A stretch of 64,000 bases of DNA from Silicimonas sp. (lineage in GTDB: Bacteria; Pseudomonadota; Alphaproteobacteria; Rhodobacterales; Rhodobacteraceae), in the NCBI GenBank assembly GCA_022826385.1, contig JAJDUZ010000027.1, positions 283,367 through 347,366 on the forward strand, written 5' to 3'. This document shows positions 25,033-34,352 of the stretch, piece by piece. Position numbers and translations under genes: made by a program. The notes beneath the pieces were generated by a model. The model saw only the letters and a list, made by a program, of their open reading frames with translations. It did no database searches and had not been told where the DNA came from. Position 1 is the stretch's first letter, and each line of letters starts with the position of its first letter.

Positions 25033-25328
25033 TGGGACTTTTGACGAAAGACATCGAACGGGTGCCATGCACCGTCGAGGTGTCGCATTGCTTTGAAAGC
25101 CTGCACGCACATGTGCGCTTCGACGACGGCTCGGTTGTGTATCCGGGCGACGAGGTAAAGGTGCAAGGCCCTGAAATCATGGCGCCTTTTGGCGAAGTTG
25201 TCACCGAGAAACGGCAGGCAACCATCGTGCGCGCGTCCAAGCTTGAACGGCTCTGGACACGGCTGACAGGTGACCTGGAAGTGATGGAACTTTGCGAATT
25301 CTCGTTCTCCGAGGAGGTGACGCTATGA
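25032..25328 (+). CDS. Conserved small protein between puhC and acsF, function unknown
   Basis: A 98-residue soluble protein beginning M-G-L-L-T-K-D-I-E-R, with the start overlapping the puhC stop (TGATG) and the stop overlapping the acsF ATG. It looks mostly beta-strand, with a G-D-E-V-K-V-Q-G-P turn and three Cys (13, 20 and about 87), and no membrane segment or signal peptide. Small ORFs in this position occur in other Rhodobacteraceae photosynthesis clusters. Tight coupling on both sides argues for a role in reaction-centre assembly or in the cyclase step. I do not recognise a characterised family. Confidence 0.85.
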   Translation: MGLLTKDIERVPCTVEVSHCFESLHAHVRFDDGSVVYPGDEVKVQGPEIMAPFGEVVTEKRQATIVRASKLERLWTRLTGDLEVMELCEFSFSEEVTL

Positions 25329-26455
25329 ACGTCCAGAACATGAAACACACCGCGGACGCGGAAACCGTCGAAGAAGGTCTGGCGATCGCCGAGGCGCAGG
25401 ACGCCCAGTACAACGACGAGATGGCAACCGAGACGGCGATGCAGAACACGCTGCTGACGCCGCGCTTCTATACAACCGATTTCGACGAGCTTGACGCGAT
25501 CGACGTCACCCCGGTGCGCGAAGACTGGGACACACTGATTGCTCAAATGGAGGCCGACCCGAACAAGGGCCACTTCAAGAAGAACGAAGACTGGGATCAC
25601 ATCGACTGGGACGGAATGGAGCCCGAGTTGAAGAAGGAGTTCATCGACTTCCTGATCTCAAGCTGCACCGCCGAGTTCTCGGGCTGTGTCCTCTACAAGG
25701 AAATGAAGCGGCGCGGGAACAACAAGGACATCACTCAACTGTTCCAGCTTATGGCGCGCGACGAAGCACGGCATGCGGGCTTCATCAACGACGCGCTGCG
25801 CGAGGCTGGCTTGCGCGTGAACCTTGGTTTCCTGACGCAGGCGAAGAAATACACCTATTTCCGGCCCAAGTTCATCTATTACGCGACCTACCTGTCGGAA
25901 AAGATCGGCTATGCGCGATACATCACGATCTATCGCCATCTCGAGGCCAATCCGCAGCACCGGTTCCACCCGATCTTCAAGTGGTTCTGCGAGTGGTGCA
26001 ACGACGAGTTCAGCCACGGCGAGGCCTTCGCGCTGCTGATGAAGACCGATCCGAAGCTGACCAGCGGGATCAATGTTTACTGGATCAAGTTCTTCCTGAC
26101 GGCGGTCTATGCCACGATGTATGTGCGCGACCACCAGCGACCGGCTTTCCACAAGGCGCTGGGCGTTGACCCGGACTGGTATGCCCACGAAGTCTTCACC
26201 AAGACGTCGAAACTGTCCGAACAGATCTTCCCGATCACGCTGGATATCGATCATCCGCGTTGGCAGAAGAACCTCGAGAAACTACATCGTGCCAACGTCC
26301 GGATCGCCAAGGCGAAAGAGGCTGGTGGCTTCGGCGGCAAACTTGCGCAGATCGGCGGATCACTTGCGGCGGCATCTGCCTTCCTGTCGCTCTACTTCAT
26401 TCCGTCGAAGAAGCACGACGTGCCCGCAAGCGTGCGTCTGGAGCCTGCATATTAA
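25325..26455 (+). CDS. acsF: Mg-protoporphyrin IX monomethyl ester oxidative cyclase (aerobic)
   Basis: The ATG at 25325 gives 376 residues. AcsF is a membrane-associated di-iron monooxygenase that forms ring E using O2. The two iron-binding E-x-x-H motifs are E-A-R-H at 147-150 and E-F-S-H at 228-231, with a further Glu at 117 in T-A-E-F-S-G. The anaerobic cyclase bchE is not seen in this window, consistent with (not proof of) an obligately aerobic phototroph. It sits between the 98-residue ORF and puhE with overlapping or abutting ends. Confidence 0.96.
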   Translation: MNVQNMKHTADAETVEEGLAIAEAQDAQYNDEMATETAMQNTLLTPRFYTTDFDELDAIDVTPVREDWDTLIAQMEADPNKGHFKKNEDWDHIDWDGMEPELKKEFIDFLISSCTAEFSGCVLYKEMKRRGNNKDITQLFQLMARDEARHAGFINDALREAGLRVNLGFLTQAKKYTYFRPKFIYYATYLSEKIGYARYITIYRHLEANPQHRFHPIFKWFCEWCNDEFSHGEAFALLMKTDPKLTSGINVYWIKFFLTAVYATMYVRDHQRPAFHKALGVDPDWYAHEVFTKTSKLSEQIFPITLDIDHPRWQKNLEKLHRANVRIAKAKEAGGFGGKLAQIGGSLAAASAFLSLYFIPSKKHDVPASVRLEPAY

Positions 26456-27256
26456 GTGTTGTCGCCTGTCGTCATAGCCCTGCTTGCCGCAGTTCTGCTC
26501 TGGTGGTTTTCCACCGGAGCAATCCTTGTCGCCGTTCGTCTGGCGGAACGGGGCGGCAAACGGTCGGGTCTGCGGGCAACCACCTTTGGCCTGCCGCTGT
26601 TGCTGCTTGGCGGGTGGGCGTTCCTGCAAACGCTCTCAGATACATCTCTGACCGGCGTATATGGCGCGTTCCTTGGGGTACTCGCGCTGTGGGGCTGGGT
26701 CGAACTGGCATTCCTGACAGGCATAGTGACGGGCCCCCACGAAGAACCGTGCCCCCCTGATCGTCCGGGCTTCGAAAGGTTCCTGCGCGCCTGGTCGACG
26801 ATCGCCTATCACGAGGTCGTCCTGACGCTGTTGTTCGCCTTTGTCGTGCTGACCAGCCTTGGCGCCGAAAACATGGTGGGAACCTATACGTTCCTCATCC
26901 TTTACTTCGCGCGCATCTCGGCCAAGCTGAACCTTTTCCTGGGCGTGGCACGGGTGAATACCGAGTTCCTGCCACGCCATCTTGAACACCTTGGCAGTCA
27001 CTTCAAAATTGCCCGAATGAACTGGTTTTTTCCAGTTTCAGTGACTGTTTTGACCTTTGCGCTCTCCTGCTGGATCGAGCGTCTTGTTGCCGCCGAAGCC
27101 ATCGCCGACCAGGCCGGTTTCGCGCTGCTCACCGGGCTCACCGCCCTTGCCTTACTTGAACACTGGCTTCTCATCCTGCCGCTGCCGGATGCGAAGCTTT
27201 GGCGCTGGATGCTTCCCGCTCCCGCGCCCAAGACAACCGAAGGGGAAGACAGATGA
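26456..27256 (+). CDS. puhE: PuhE, photosynthetic complex assembly protein 2
   Basis: A 266-residue membrane protein with about seven hydrophobic segments, starting with GTG (or TTG three bases later) immediately after the acsF stop. Recognisable blocks are W-W-F-S-T-G-A-I-L near 16, A-Y-H-E-V-V-L-T near 116, and [16 protein letters not shown] near 160, shared with PuhE/putative photosynthetic complex assembly proteins. In R. capsulatus PuhE affects bacteriochlorophyll production and complex assembly. The stop overlaps the hemA ATG. Confidence 0.92.
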   Translation: MLSPVVIALLAAVLLWWFSTGAILVAVRLAERGGKRSGLRATTFGLPLLLLGGWAFLQTLSDTSLTGVYGAFLGVLALWGWVELAFLTGIVTGPHEEPCPPDRPGFERFLRAWSTIAYHEVVLTLLFAFVVLTSLGAENMVGTYTFLILYFARISAKLNLFLGVARVNTEFLPRHLEHLGSHFKIARMNWFFPVSVTVLTFALSCWIERLVAAEAIADQAGFALLTGLTALALLEHWLLILPLPDAKLWRWMLPAPAPKTTEGEDR

Positions 27257-28467
27257 ACTTCGACTACTTGTTCAACACGCAGCTCGACGCGCTCAAGGAC
27301 GAGGGAAACTATCGCATCTTTGCCGAATTGGAGCGTCAGTGTGGCGCGTTTCCAAAGGCCAAGTGCCACGATGACGAAAGCCCGGACGAAGTCACGGTCT
27401 GGTGCTCGAATGACTATCTGGGCATGGGTCAGCACCCGAAGGTGCGGGCGGCGATGCAGGAAGCCATTGACCGGTGCGGGACCGGGGCAGGCGGCACACG
27501 CAACATTTCCGGCACCAACCACGAGCATCTGCTGCTGGAACGTGAGTTGGCGGATTTGCATGGTAAGGAAGCGGCCTTGCTCTTCACCTCGGGCTATGTG
27601 TCGAACTGGGCGTCACTGTCGACGCTGGGCGCGCGGCTTCCCAACGCAGTCATTCTGTCGGACAGCCTGAACCACGCATCGATGATCGAAGGCATACGGC
27701 ACGCACGCTGTCAGAAGGTCATCTGGGAGCATAACGACCCCGAAGATCTGGATCGAAAGCTTGCCGCCCTGCCAGCAAATGCGACCAAGATCGTCGCGTT
27801 TGAAAGCGTTTACTCGATGGACGGCGACATTGCCCCCATCAGAGAAATCGTCGAAGTGGCCGAGAAGCACGGCGCAATGACCTATCTCGACGAGGTGCAC
27901 GCGGTCGGCCTCTATGGCCCGCGCGGCGGCGGTGTCGCTGAACGCGAAGGCCTGATGGACCGGATCACCCTGATCGAGGGAACACTGGGCAAGGCCTATG
28001 GCTGCATGGGGGGCTACGTTACCGGATCTGCCGCCTTGTGCGACTTCATCCGCAGCTTTGCCTCGGGTTTCATCTTCACAACCGCGTTACCACCTGCCGT
28101 TGCGGCAGCTGCCCGCACGTCGATCGCGCATTTGAAGACAAGTGACATCGAGCGGATGCAGCAGCGTCGGCAGGTCGCACGGCTGCGTCAGATGCTGGAC
28201 CAGAAAGGGATCCCGCATCTTGAAAACCCAAGTCATATCATACCGGTAATGATCAAGGACCCGGTCAAATGCCGGATGCTTTCGGACATTCTGATGCGGG
28301 AATGGGGCATTTACGTGCAGCCGATCAACTATCCGACGGTGCCGAAAGGGACCGAACGTTTGCGGTTTACGCCCAGCCCCCTGCATACCGATGCCGAGAT
28401 CGAGCACCTGGTTGAAGCTCTGACCGTGCTGTGGAAGCAGTGCGCAATCGCGCATGCCGTTGCGTGA
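27253..28467 (+). CDS. hemA: 5-aminolevulinate synthase
   Basis: A 404-residue PLP enzyme that condenses glycine and succinyl-CoA, the first committed step of tetrapyrroles in alphaproteobacteria. The glycine-rich [13 protein letters not shown] block, the [10 protein letters not shown] segment (PLP N1 Asp) and the Schiff-base Lys in E-G-T-L-G-K-A-Y-G are present. The upstream frame that overlaps puhE is rejected in favour of the ATG at 27253 with AAGGGGAAG before it. Placement at the end of the bchF-puh unit ties precursor supply to pigment synthesis. Confidence 0.97.
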   Translation: MNFDYLFNTQLDALKDEGNYRIFAELERQCGAFPKAKCHDDESPDEVTVWCSNDYLGMGQHPKVRAAMQEAIDRCGTGAGGTRNISGTNHEHLLLERELADLHGKEAALLFTSGYVSNWASLSTLGARLPNAVILSDSLNHASMIEGIRHARCQKVIWEHNDPEDLDRKLAALPANATKIVAFESVYSMDGDIAPIREIVEVAEKHGAMTYLDEVHAVGLYGPRGGGVAEREGLMDRITLIEGTLGKAYGCMGGYVTGSAALCDFIRSFASGFIFTTALPPAVAAAARTSIAHLKTSDIERMQQRRQVARLRQMLDQKGIPHLENPSHIIPVMIKDPVKCRMLSDILMREWGIYVQPINYPTVPKGTERLRFTPSPLHTDAEIEHLVEALTVLWKQCAIAHAVA

Positions 28468-28493
28468 AAAACGAATTGATATCGCATAGCACG

Positions 28494-28521
28494 TTGACCT
28501 TACCTAAGTCGCGCTAGGTAC
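28494..28521 (+). promoter_or_regulatory. Candidate cycA promoter
   Basis: TTGACC (28494-28499) followed after 15-16 bases by CTAGGTAC-like sequence at about 28514-28521, about 30 bases before the cycA ATG. GGAGG (28540-28544) is the ribosome site. No PpsR box or full FNR-type site is visible in the 83-base gap. Confidence 0.5.
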
Positions 28522-28550
28522 ATGTGCGATTAGTTAACGGAGGACACCGC

Positions 28551-28997
28551 ATGAAACTCACACTCGCCACCGCTTTGATGGCAGGTATGGTCGCAGTTCC
28601 GGCCTTTGCCGGCGGCCACGCGTCCGGTGACGCAGAAGCCGGTGAAAAGGCTTTCAACCAGTGCAAGGCGTGCCACGCCATCGTTGATGCCGACGGCAAT
28701 GACATCGTCAAAGGCGGCAAAACCGGTCCGAACCTCTATGGTTTGCCGGGCCGGACGGCTGGCGCGCAGGAAGACTTCACCAAGTACAAGAAGTCGATCG
28801 TTGCCGCTGGTGAAGGCGGACTTGTTTGGGACGAAGCCAGCTTCGTTGCCTACGCTCAGGACCCGAACGCATTCCTCAAGGAAGTGACCGGCGACAGCAA
28901 GGCACGCTCGGGCATGGCCTTCCGCGTGCGCAAGGAAGAAGATGCACTGAACCTCTGGGCCTATATTGCTTCGGTTTCGCCGGAACCCGAAAGCTGA
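28551..28997 (+). CDS. cycA: Cytochrome c2
   Basis: A 148-residue precursor with a signal peptide (cleavage after A-V-P-A-F-A, about residue 20), the haem motif C-K-A-C-H near 38, K-T-G-P-N-L-Y-G-L-P-G-R, and the Met ligand in S-G-M-A-F-R-V. This is a class I cytochrome c2 that shuttles electrons in the periplasm from the bc1 complex to the reaction centre (here probably via PufC) and to oxidases. It is monocistronic: own promoter-like sequence before it and a strong terminator after it. Confidence 0.96.
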   Translation: MKLTLATALMAGMVAVPAFAGGHASGDAEAGEKAFNQCKACHAIVDADGNDIVKGGKTGPNLYGLPGRTAGAQEDFTKYKKSIVAAGEGGLVWDEASFVAYAQDPNAFLKEVTGDSKARSGMAFRVRKEEDALNLWAYIASVSPEPES

Positions 28998-29012
28998 GCC
29001 ATAATACAAGAC

Positions 29013-29042
29013 GGAGCGGCGAATTTTTGCCGCTCCTTTTTT
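29013..29042 (+). terminator. Intrinsic terminator after cycA
   Basis: GGAGCGGC (29013-29020) pairs with GCCGCTCC (29029-29036) over an 8-base loop, followed by six T. It marks the end of the photosynthesis cluster's plus-strand transcription. Confidence 0.9.
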
Positions 29043-29242
29043 CCGTCTATCCGACGCGAAATCCGACCCTTCCCGACAATTTAGCGCTAATTTTCTGCGA
29101 CTTACACTGAATTCGTGGCGTCTCCACCCTCAAAACAATCCTGAAGAAACCGGGTAATTGTCTGGGTGTTTCCCCATTCTCGCCCGATTTCACCGGCAAA
29201 CACAGCGCTGCCGGGGGGCAAGAACTAAGGGTAAGTTGCCGC

Positions 29243-30148
29243 ATGGACCGACTGACGGAAATGGAAGCCTTCGCTACGGTCGTGGATCAAGGCGGTTTCA
29301 CGGATGCTGCCAAAAAGATGGGGATTTCGAAGTCTGCCGTGTCAAAACACGTCTCTTCGCTTGAAGCCCGTCTGGGTGCACGCTTGCTGAACCGTACCAC
29401 GCGTCGCGTTTCTCCTACCGAAATTGGCCTGGCGTACTACGATCGTGCCCGCCGCGTCTTGAACGACGCAGGCGAGGCTGATGCGCTTGTAACGTCAATG
29501 CAGTCGGCGCCGTCCGGTTTGCTGCGCATTTCGGTTGCCACTGACTTTGGTGTGAACCACCTGTCGCCGGTTTTGGGTGAGTTCCTGCAGGAATTCCCCG
29601 AAATCACCGTGAACATGGTGCTGAACAACCGCTATGTCGAACTGATCTCGGAAGGGTTCGATCTTGCGATCCGCATGGGCGAGTTGGAAGACTCGACGCT
29701 GAAAGCACGTAAGCTTTGCGAAACCAACCGTCGCATGATCGCCTCGCCCGCGTACTTTGAAAAGTACGGTCGCCCTCAGAAGATCGACGACCTGAACGAG
29801 CACAAGCTGCTGCATTACTCCAACAATTCATCCGGCAACGTCTGGAAGCTGACCGCGCCGTCCGGCGAGAAGCGTCAGGTCCGCACGGCGGGTTGGCTGA
29901 CGGTGAATGACGGACAGTCGCTCTTGAATGCCGCGATCGCCGGCCTTGGCATCGCCTATCTGCCTTCGTTCCTCTATGCGGACGCGATGGAGCGTGGCGA
30001 AGTGTTGGAAGCGATCCCGGAACTGCCGATCGAAACCCAAGGTATCTATGCTGTCTACCCGCCGGGCCGGTTCACCCAGCCCAAGGTACGTGCATTCATC
30101 GACTTCCTTGTCCACGCCTTTGCTGAAAAGGGCCCGGACAGCTGGTGA
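29243..30148 (+). CDS. LysR-family transcriptional regulator
   Basis: A 301-residue LysR protein. The winged HTH covers residues 1-60 (M-E-A-F-A-T-V-V-D-Q-G-G-F-T-D-A-A-K-K-M, S-K-S-A-V-S-K-H-V-S-S-L-E), and the effector domain runs from about 90 with L-R-I-S-V-A-T-D-F-G. It belongs to the DsdC/AaeR-like branch by overall look, but the target is unknown. No divergent gene stands next to it to suggest one; the nearest upstream gene is cycA, 245 bases away. A 10-bp stem terminator shared with the convergent OmpA-like gene follows. Confidence 0.93.
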   Translation: MDRLTEMEAFATVVDQGGFTDAAKKMGISKSAVSKHVSSLEARLGARLLNRTTRRVSPTEIGLAYYDRARRVLNDAGEADALVTSMQSAPSGLLRISVATDFGVNHLSPVLGEFLQEFPEITVNMVLNNRYVELISEGFDLAIRMGELEDSTLKARKLCETNRRMIASPAYFEKYGRPQKIDDLNEHKLLHYSNNSSGNVWKLTAPSGEKRQVRTAGWLTVNDGQSLLNAAIAGLGIAYLPSFLYADAMERGEVLEAIPELPIETQGIYAVYPPGRFTQPKVRAFIDFLVHAFAEKGPDSW

Positions 30149-30183
30149 TTTTCCCTCGGTAAAAGGTCGAATTGGTATTCCTT

Positions 30184-30210
30184 ACGGACGCTCTCGAGCG
30201 TCCGTTTTTT
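30184..30210. terminator. Intrinsic terminator between lysR-type gene and OmpA-like gene
   Basis: ACGGACGCTC (30184-30193) pairs perfectly with GAGCGTCCGT (30196-30205) over a two-base turn, followed by a T-run to 30210. It lies between convergent genes. Confidence 0.88.
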
Positions 30211-31117
30211 ATAGCGACAACAACACCACTTCGACCCGCCGATTTGCCGAACGACCTTCGGCCGTCAGATTTGATGAGACCGGGCTCAAAGCCCCTGCCC
30301 CGTCGGCCTGAACCTGTTCGGGACGGGCGCCCAATTCATTGACAAGACGTTCCAGCACCGACGTCGCGCGCCGGCGCGAAAGGGCGGCATTGGCCTCCAG
30401 CGACCCGACACTGTCGGTGTGACCAACAAGAACGATACGCGCTTCCGTTTCCTCGCGCAGCCATGCGGCAAGCGTGTTCAGCGAGGCGAACGGGCCGGGG
30501 CCAAGATCTGCAGACCCGGTGGCAAAATCCAGATCCGTCAGGACCACGTGTCCTGTCTCGATCAGGTTCGCCACCAGACCTTCCGGCGGCAAACGAACGG
30601 GCTCTGGCACGGTTTGGGCGGGGGACGTCAATTCGAACGCGTCGGTGTCGGCAACCTCGGTGACGTGGACATAGCCGGTTGTCGAAGAAGCCGAGGCCAG
30701 CAAGCCCACCAGTCGCGATGTGCTGTCCGGGTTCTCCAACAGAACGTATCGGAAATTCCCCAGATCCACATACATGTCAGGGGCGGGCAGCAGATCCAGC
30801 TGGAACCGAAAATCAAAACCGCCACAGGCCGCGTCAGCGCAGGAAAAGACCTCAGTGTATCCGGCCTCAAGCAGTTGCTCGCGCAGCGGCGTCACCAACT
30901 GCAGCGTCGTGAGTGCAGGGTTTTCCACCGTATAGATCGTTCGGCGAATGGCGCCTTCGGTTGCGGTAACTTCCATACCGTCCTGCCAGCGACCTCGCGG
31001 CAGGCGCACGCTGTCGCCCGGGCTCTCGATTTGAACTGACAAGGCCGCGCCGGGCAAAGAAAACTCCACCGCATGGGCTGGCCATGCAAGGCAGACGGCA
31101 AGGCCGACGCGCCACAT
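30209..31117 (-). CDS. OmpA-family outer-membrane/peptidoglycan-associated protein
   Basis: The ATG at 31117 overlaps the upstream gene's TGA (TGATG); product about 302 residues. A signal peptide (A-V-C-L-A-W-P-A-H-A) precedes a unique N-terminal region (about 20-185) and a C-terminal OmpA domain (about 195-302) with L-D-F-A-T-G-S-A-D-L, L-V-G-H-T-D-S-V-G and the N-R-R-V-E-V end. It probably anchors the cell wall to the outer membrane. The operon mates (GNAT and molybdopterin-binding-domain proteins) give no clear functional link. Confidence 0.9.
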   Translation of the reverse strand: MWRVGLAVCLAWPAHAVEFSLPGAALSVQIESPGDSVRLPRGRWQDGMEVTATEGAIRRTIYTVENPALTTLQLVTPLREQLLEAGYTEVFSCADAACGGFDFRFQLDLLPAPDMYVDLGNFRYVLLENPDSTSRLVGLLASASSTTGYVHVTEVADTDAFELTSPAQTVPEPVRLPPEGLVANLIETGHVVLTDLDFATGSADLGPGPFASLNTLAAWLREETEARIVLVGHTDSVGSLEANAALSRRRATSVLERLVNELGARPEQVQADGAGALSPVSSNLTAEGRSANRRVEVVLLSL

Positions 31118-31851
31118 CACGAGAAGCGCTCCGGCGCGCGGCGATAGTGATACCGGGCCGCCTGATCCATGCCGAGAGCCTGGTACAGGCCGTTCGCGGC
31201 TTCGTTCGCACGGGTGACGGCAAGTGTGATCCAGGATGCGCCCATGACCGACGCCCAGTTGGCCGCACCGTGCATCAATCTGCGCCCGACGCCATCCCGG
31301 CGGAACTCGGCGCTGACTTCCAGGGCATGGACCATGGCAACGTCATCATGCAGCGCGACAAACACAGTGCCCGCAGGCGCGTCGCCGCTTCGGCCCAGAA
31401 GGGACATCTGCCGGGTGGTCACCCGGTTCATCACGGCGACCCGCGCCGGGCCTATGCCACCCGCCTTCCAAAGTTCCAGCTGAACAGCAAGCGGCGGCCA
31501 GCTTGGCATCGCGTCGATGATTTTCAGTTCGGCGGTCAGGTCTGCGGTCTCGGCAATGTAAAGTGTTACAGGGTCGACCTGCTCATAGCGCCTGTCTGCC
31601 AGCATGTCGTCAAGCGCGTCTTCGTTCTCGCGAAGCATGAACAACGGACGCTGCTCAAGACTCCGCATGCCGGCCTCGGCCATTTCGATATCCGCAAGGG
31701 AAACTTGCGGACGATTTGCCGTCGCGGCTGAAACACGTTGCCCCCCGCCCAATCCTTCGCGCAGGCTCCAAGGTCCATGGTTGATGACCCGCGCCGCCGG
31801 CCAAGTGGCATCGAGCGCTTCGAACAGGCGCGCTGACGTGGGCCGGGTCAC
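31117..31851 (-). CDS. GNAT-family N-acetyltransferase
   Basis: A 244-residue protein; GTG start at 31851 overlaps the upstream stop. The C-terminal half carries the acetyl-CoA signature (V-H-A-L-E-V-S-A-E-F-R-R-D-G-V-G-R-R-L-M, about 175-195) of the GNAT fold; the N-terminal half (about 1-130) is less conserved and may be a second degenerate GNAT lobe. The substrate is unknown. It sits in a four-base-overlap operon with the genes on either side. Confidence 0.88.
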   Translation of the reverse strand: MTRPTSARLFEALDATWPAARVINHGPWSLREGLGGGQRVSAATANRPQVSLADIEMAEAGMRSLEQRPLFMLRENEDALDDMLADRRYEQVDPVTLYIAETADLTAELKIIDAMPSWPPLAVQLELWKAGGIGPARVAVMNRVTTRQMSLLGRSGDAPAGTVFVALHDDVAMVHALEVSAEFRRDGVGRRLMHGAANWASVMGASWITLAVTRANEAANGLYQALGMDQAARYHYRRAPERFS

Positions 31852-32579
31852 GAAGCGTCACCGGGGAAGAGGTCCAGTAACCTGGCGCGTGCCGCTGCCA
31901 GAGCATCCGTCGAGGTGCCGCGAACCACGACATTGGCGCCATAACGGCCATCTTTCTGGAACGGATAAGAGCCGAAACCAAGGTCGGGAAACTCGGCGGC
32001 AAGATCGCCCAGAGGCCCGGCGATGTCGCCTTCGCCCCGGTCGATGCGCACGGTTTCCGAGAGCAGCGGGGCACCGCCGGTCAGTGTCGGCAGAACACTT
32101 TCGACCATGGCTTTGAAGATCGACGGAACGCCTGCCATCACGTGGACGTTTTGCAAGCTGAAGCCGGGCGCAGCGGACACCGGGTTTTCGATTAGCGTCG
32201 CGCCATCGGGAATGCGGGCCATGCGCAAGCGCGCCTCGTTCAATTCATGCCCCTGGCGGTCATAGTGAGCTTGCAGGATGGCGCGTGCATCTTCGCGCAC
32301 ATCAATCGGCGTGTCGAAGGCGGCCGCGATGCAATCGGCGGTGATATCGTCATGTGTCGGTCCGATCCCACCGCTGGTAAAGACCTCGTCATACTCTGCG
32401 GCAAGGGTGCGGGCGGCATTGGTTATGGCGGTCGCATCATCGGACACGACACGGACTTCCTTCAGGTCGATCCCCACCTCGGTCAAGCGGCCCGTCAGAT
32501 GGTGCATATTGGCGTCGCGGGTGCGGCCGCTGAGGATCTCGTCGCCGATAACCAGCATTGCAGCGGTGGGATTTGCCAT
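31848..32579 (-). CDS. MoaB/CinA-type molybdopterin-binding domain protein
   Basis: The ATG at 32579 (M-A-N-P-T-A-A-M-L-V-I-G-D-E-I-L-S-G) gives 243 residues; the longer frame runs antisense to sfsA and is rejected. The domain features G-D-E-I-L-S-G-R-T-x-D-x-N and T-S-G-G-I-G-P-T-H-D-D-I-T are those of the CinA/MoaB fold. It lacks the C-terminal CinA deamidase domain, so it is the short stand-alone form found in many alphaproteobacteria. The function is uncertain (nucleotide or pterin metabolism). It is divergent from sfsA with 45 bases between. Confidence 0.9.
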   Translation of the reverse strand: MANPTAAMLVIGDEILSGRTRDANMHHLTGRLTEVGIDLKEVRVVSDDATAITNAARTLAAEYDEVFTSGGIGPTHDDITADCIAAAFDTPIDVREDARAILQAHYDRQGHELNEARLRMARIPDGATLIENPVSAAPGFSLQNVHVMAGVPSIFKAMVESVLPTLTGGAPLLSETVRIDRGEGDIAGPLGDLAAEFPDLGFGSYPFQKDGRYGANVVVRGTSTDALAAARARLLDLFPGDAS

Positions 32580-32624
32580 GACCTGTCCTTGTGCCCCGAT
32601 ACATGCCGGTATAGGGCGCGGGCC

Positions 32625-33338
32625 ATGCGCTTTCAAACGCCTTTGGTCCCCGCCCGGCTGATCCGTCGGTACAAACGCTTTCTCGCTGATGTGACGTTGG
32701 AAGAAGACGGGCGCGAGGTTGTCGCGCATTGTACCAATCCCGGCTCGATGATGGGCTTGGCCGAGCCCGGCATGCGCGTCTGGCTTGAACCCAATGACGA
32801 CCCGAAGAAAAAGCTCAAGTTCGGATGGCGGCTGGTCGAGTTGCCGGATGGTGCGTGGTCCGGCATCGACACGGCGGTCCCGAACCGCGTTGTGAAAGAG
32901 GCCCTGTTGGACGGGGTGATCGAGCCGCTCGCCGCTTATCAAAATGTGAAGCCCGAAGTGCGCTATGGCACCAAGAGCCGCGTAGATTTCCTGCTGAGCG
33001 AACCGGGGCGCCCCGACGCCTATGTCGAGGTCAAGAACGTGCACCTGATGCGCGAAACCGGCTTGGCCGAGTTCCCCGATTGCGTGACCGAGCGCGGCGC
33101 GAAGCATCTGCGCGAGCTTTCAGCCATGGTCGAAGCAGGGCATCGCGCCGTGATGGTGTATCTGGTGCAACGCACCGATTGCGACCGGTTCCGACTGGCC
33201 CGCGATCTTGACCCTGGCTACGGCGCGGCGTTCGACGCGGCCTGTGCAGCCGGTGTTGAAATGTTGTGCGTATCGACCCGTATTGATCGCGAGAGCGTGT
33301 CTGCAGGCCACCTGCTTCCGGTGGATGAGCCTGCGTGA
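32625..33338 (+). CDS. sfsA: Sugar fermentation stimulation protein homolog SfsA
   Basis: A 237-residue SfsA-family protein. The start at 32625 (M-R-F-Q-T-P-L) follows a GGGCGCGGGCC stretch without a strong ribosome site, but fits the family length. Signature segments are A-H-C-T-N-P-G-S-M, R-V-D-F-L-L, and the nuclease-like V-E-V-K-N-V-H-L and F-P-D-C-V-T-E-R-G-A-K-H. It is a predicted DNA-binding or nuclease-fold protein; the biochemical role is not settled. Confidence 0.95.
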   Translation: MRFQTPLVPARLIRRYKRFLADVTLEEDGREVVAHCTNPGSMMGLAEPGMRVWLEPNDDPKKKLKFGWRLVELPDGAWSGIDTAVPNRVVKEALLDGVIEPLAAYQNVKPEVRYGTKSRVDFLLSEPGRPDAYVEVKNVHLMRETGLAEFPDCVTERGAKHLRELSAMVEAGHRAVMVYLVQRTDCDRFRLARDLDPGYGAAFDAACAAGVEMLCVSTRIDRESVSAGHLLPVDEPA

Positions 33339-33398
33339 CCAATCGTCTTCTGGCACTTTTGGCCCAGAGCCCCTATATGCTTGGCGCGTGAAAGGAAT

Positions 33399-34217
33399 AT
33401 GGCCGTGGACGAGCGTAACAAGGGCCGCCTGACGAAGGACGGCATTCGCATCTATCAACCGGGGGACTTCGCAGGCATGCAGGCTGCGGGTGATCTGGCT
33501 GCGGGTATCCTTGACCAGATTGCGCCGCTTGTTGAACCGGGCGTGACCACGGGCTCGATTGATGATGCGATCACCCGAATGGTCGAAGACGCGGGCGCGA
33601 CATCGGCGACGATCGGCTACAAAGGCTATCAGCACGCCAGCTGCATCAGCGTCAATCACGTGGTTTGCCATGGCATTCCCGGCGAGAAGCGCCTGAAGGA
33701 TGGCGATATCCTGAATGTGGACGTCACGGTGATTGTTGACGGTTGGTTTGGTGACACCTCGCGCATGTATGTCGCGGGGAAGCTTTCCCGGAAGGCCGAA
33801 CGTTTGATCCAGGTGACCCATGATGCGTTGTTCAAAGGCATCGAGGCGGTCAAACCGGGCAACACGTTTGGCGATATCGGCCACGCGATCCAATCCTTCG
33901 TCGAAGCACAGCGCATGTCGGTTGTCCGTGACTTCTGCGGGCATGGGTTGGGCCGGGTGTTTCACGCGCCGCCGAACGTCTTGCACTATGGCCGCCCCGG
34001 CACCGGCGCTGTCTTGGAACCGGGGATGTTCTTCACCATCGAGCCCATGGTCAATCTTGGTCGGCCCGAAACCAAGGTTCTGTCGGATGAATGGACGGCG
34101 GTGACGCGCGACAAGTCGCTGTCCGCTCAGTACGAGCATTCGGTCGGTGTGACGGAAACCGGGGTCGAGATCTTTACACTCTCGCCTGCCGGCAAGTTTC
34201 ATCCCACCTGGGTCTGA
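33399..34217 (+). CDS. map: Methionine aminopeptidase, type I
   Basis: The ATG at 33399 gives 272 residues; AAAGGA lies right before it. A TTG at 33381 would add six residues and is less likely. The metal ligands are present in order: D in N-V-D-V-T-V, D in F-G-D-T-S-R, H in C-G-H-G-L-G-R-V-F-H, E in T-I-E-P-M and E in Y-E-H-S-V. It removes N-terminal Met co-translationally. The 135-base gap after it, before xdhA, holds no gene and no clear terminator. Confidence 0.95.
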   Translation: MAVDERNKGRLTKDGIRIYQPGDFAGMQAAGDLAAGILDQIAPLVEPGVTTGSIDDAITRMVEDAGATSATIGYKGYQHASCISVNHVVCHGIPGEKRLKDGDILNVDVTVIVDGWFGDTSRMYVAGKLSRKAERLIQVTHDALFKGIEAVKPGNTFGDIGHAIQSFVEAQRMSVVRDFCGHGLGRVFHAPPNVLHYGRPGTGAVLEPGMFFTIEPMVNLGRPETKVLSDEWTAVTRDKSLSAQYEHSVGVTETGVEIFTLSPAGKFHPTWV

Positions 34218-34352
34218 TCCCGCACAACTTCTTCTTGCAAAACGGCAAATTGCCCGCTTTCATCATCTGCGGACCTTGGGCCCGCGCTCTCTACGCCGCA
34301 TCGACAGCGCCACCGGGCCTCGGAACACGTGAGTAAGGCGGCGGGATTTCAC

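Noticed and set aside
28468..28550. Possible FNR-type site (TTGAT...) before cycA
   Set aside because: Only one half-site (TTGAT) is present; the ATCAA half at the right spacing is missing.
31793..32022. CRISPR, insertion sequence or integrase signals anywhere in the window
   Set aside because: No regularly spaced direct repeats and no transposase- or integrase-like translated product were seen; this interval was inspected because of many overlapping frames but is explained by the GNAT and MoaB/CinA-like genes.
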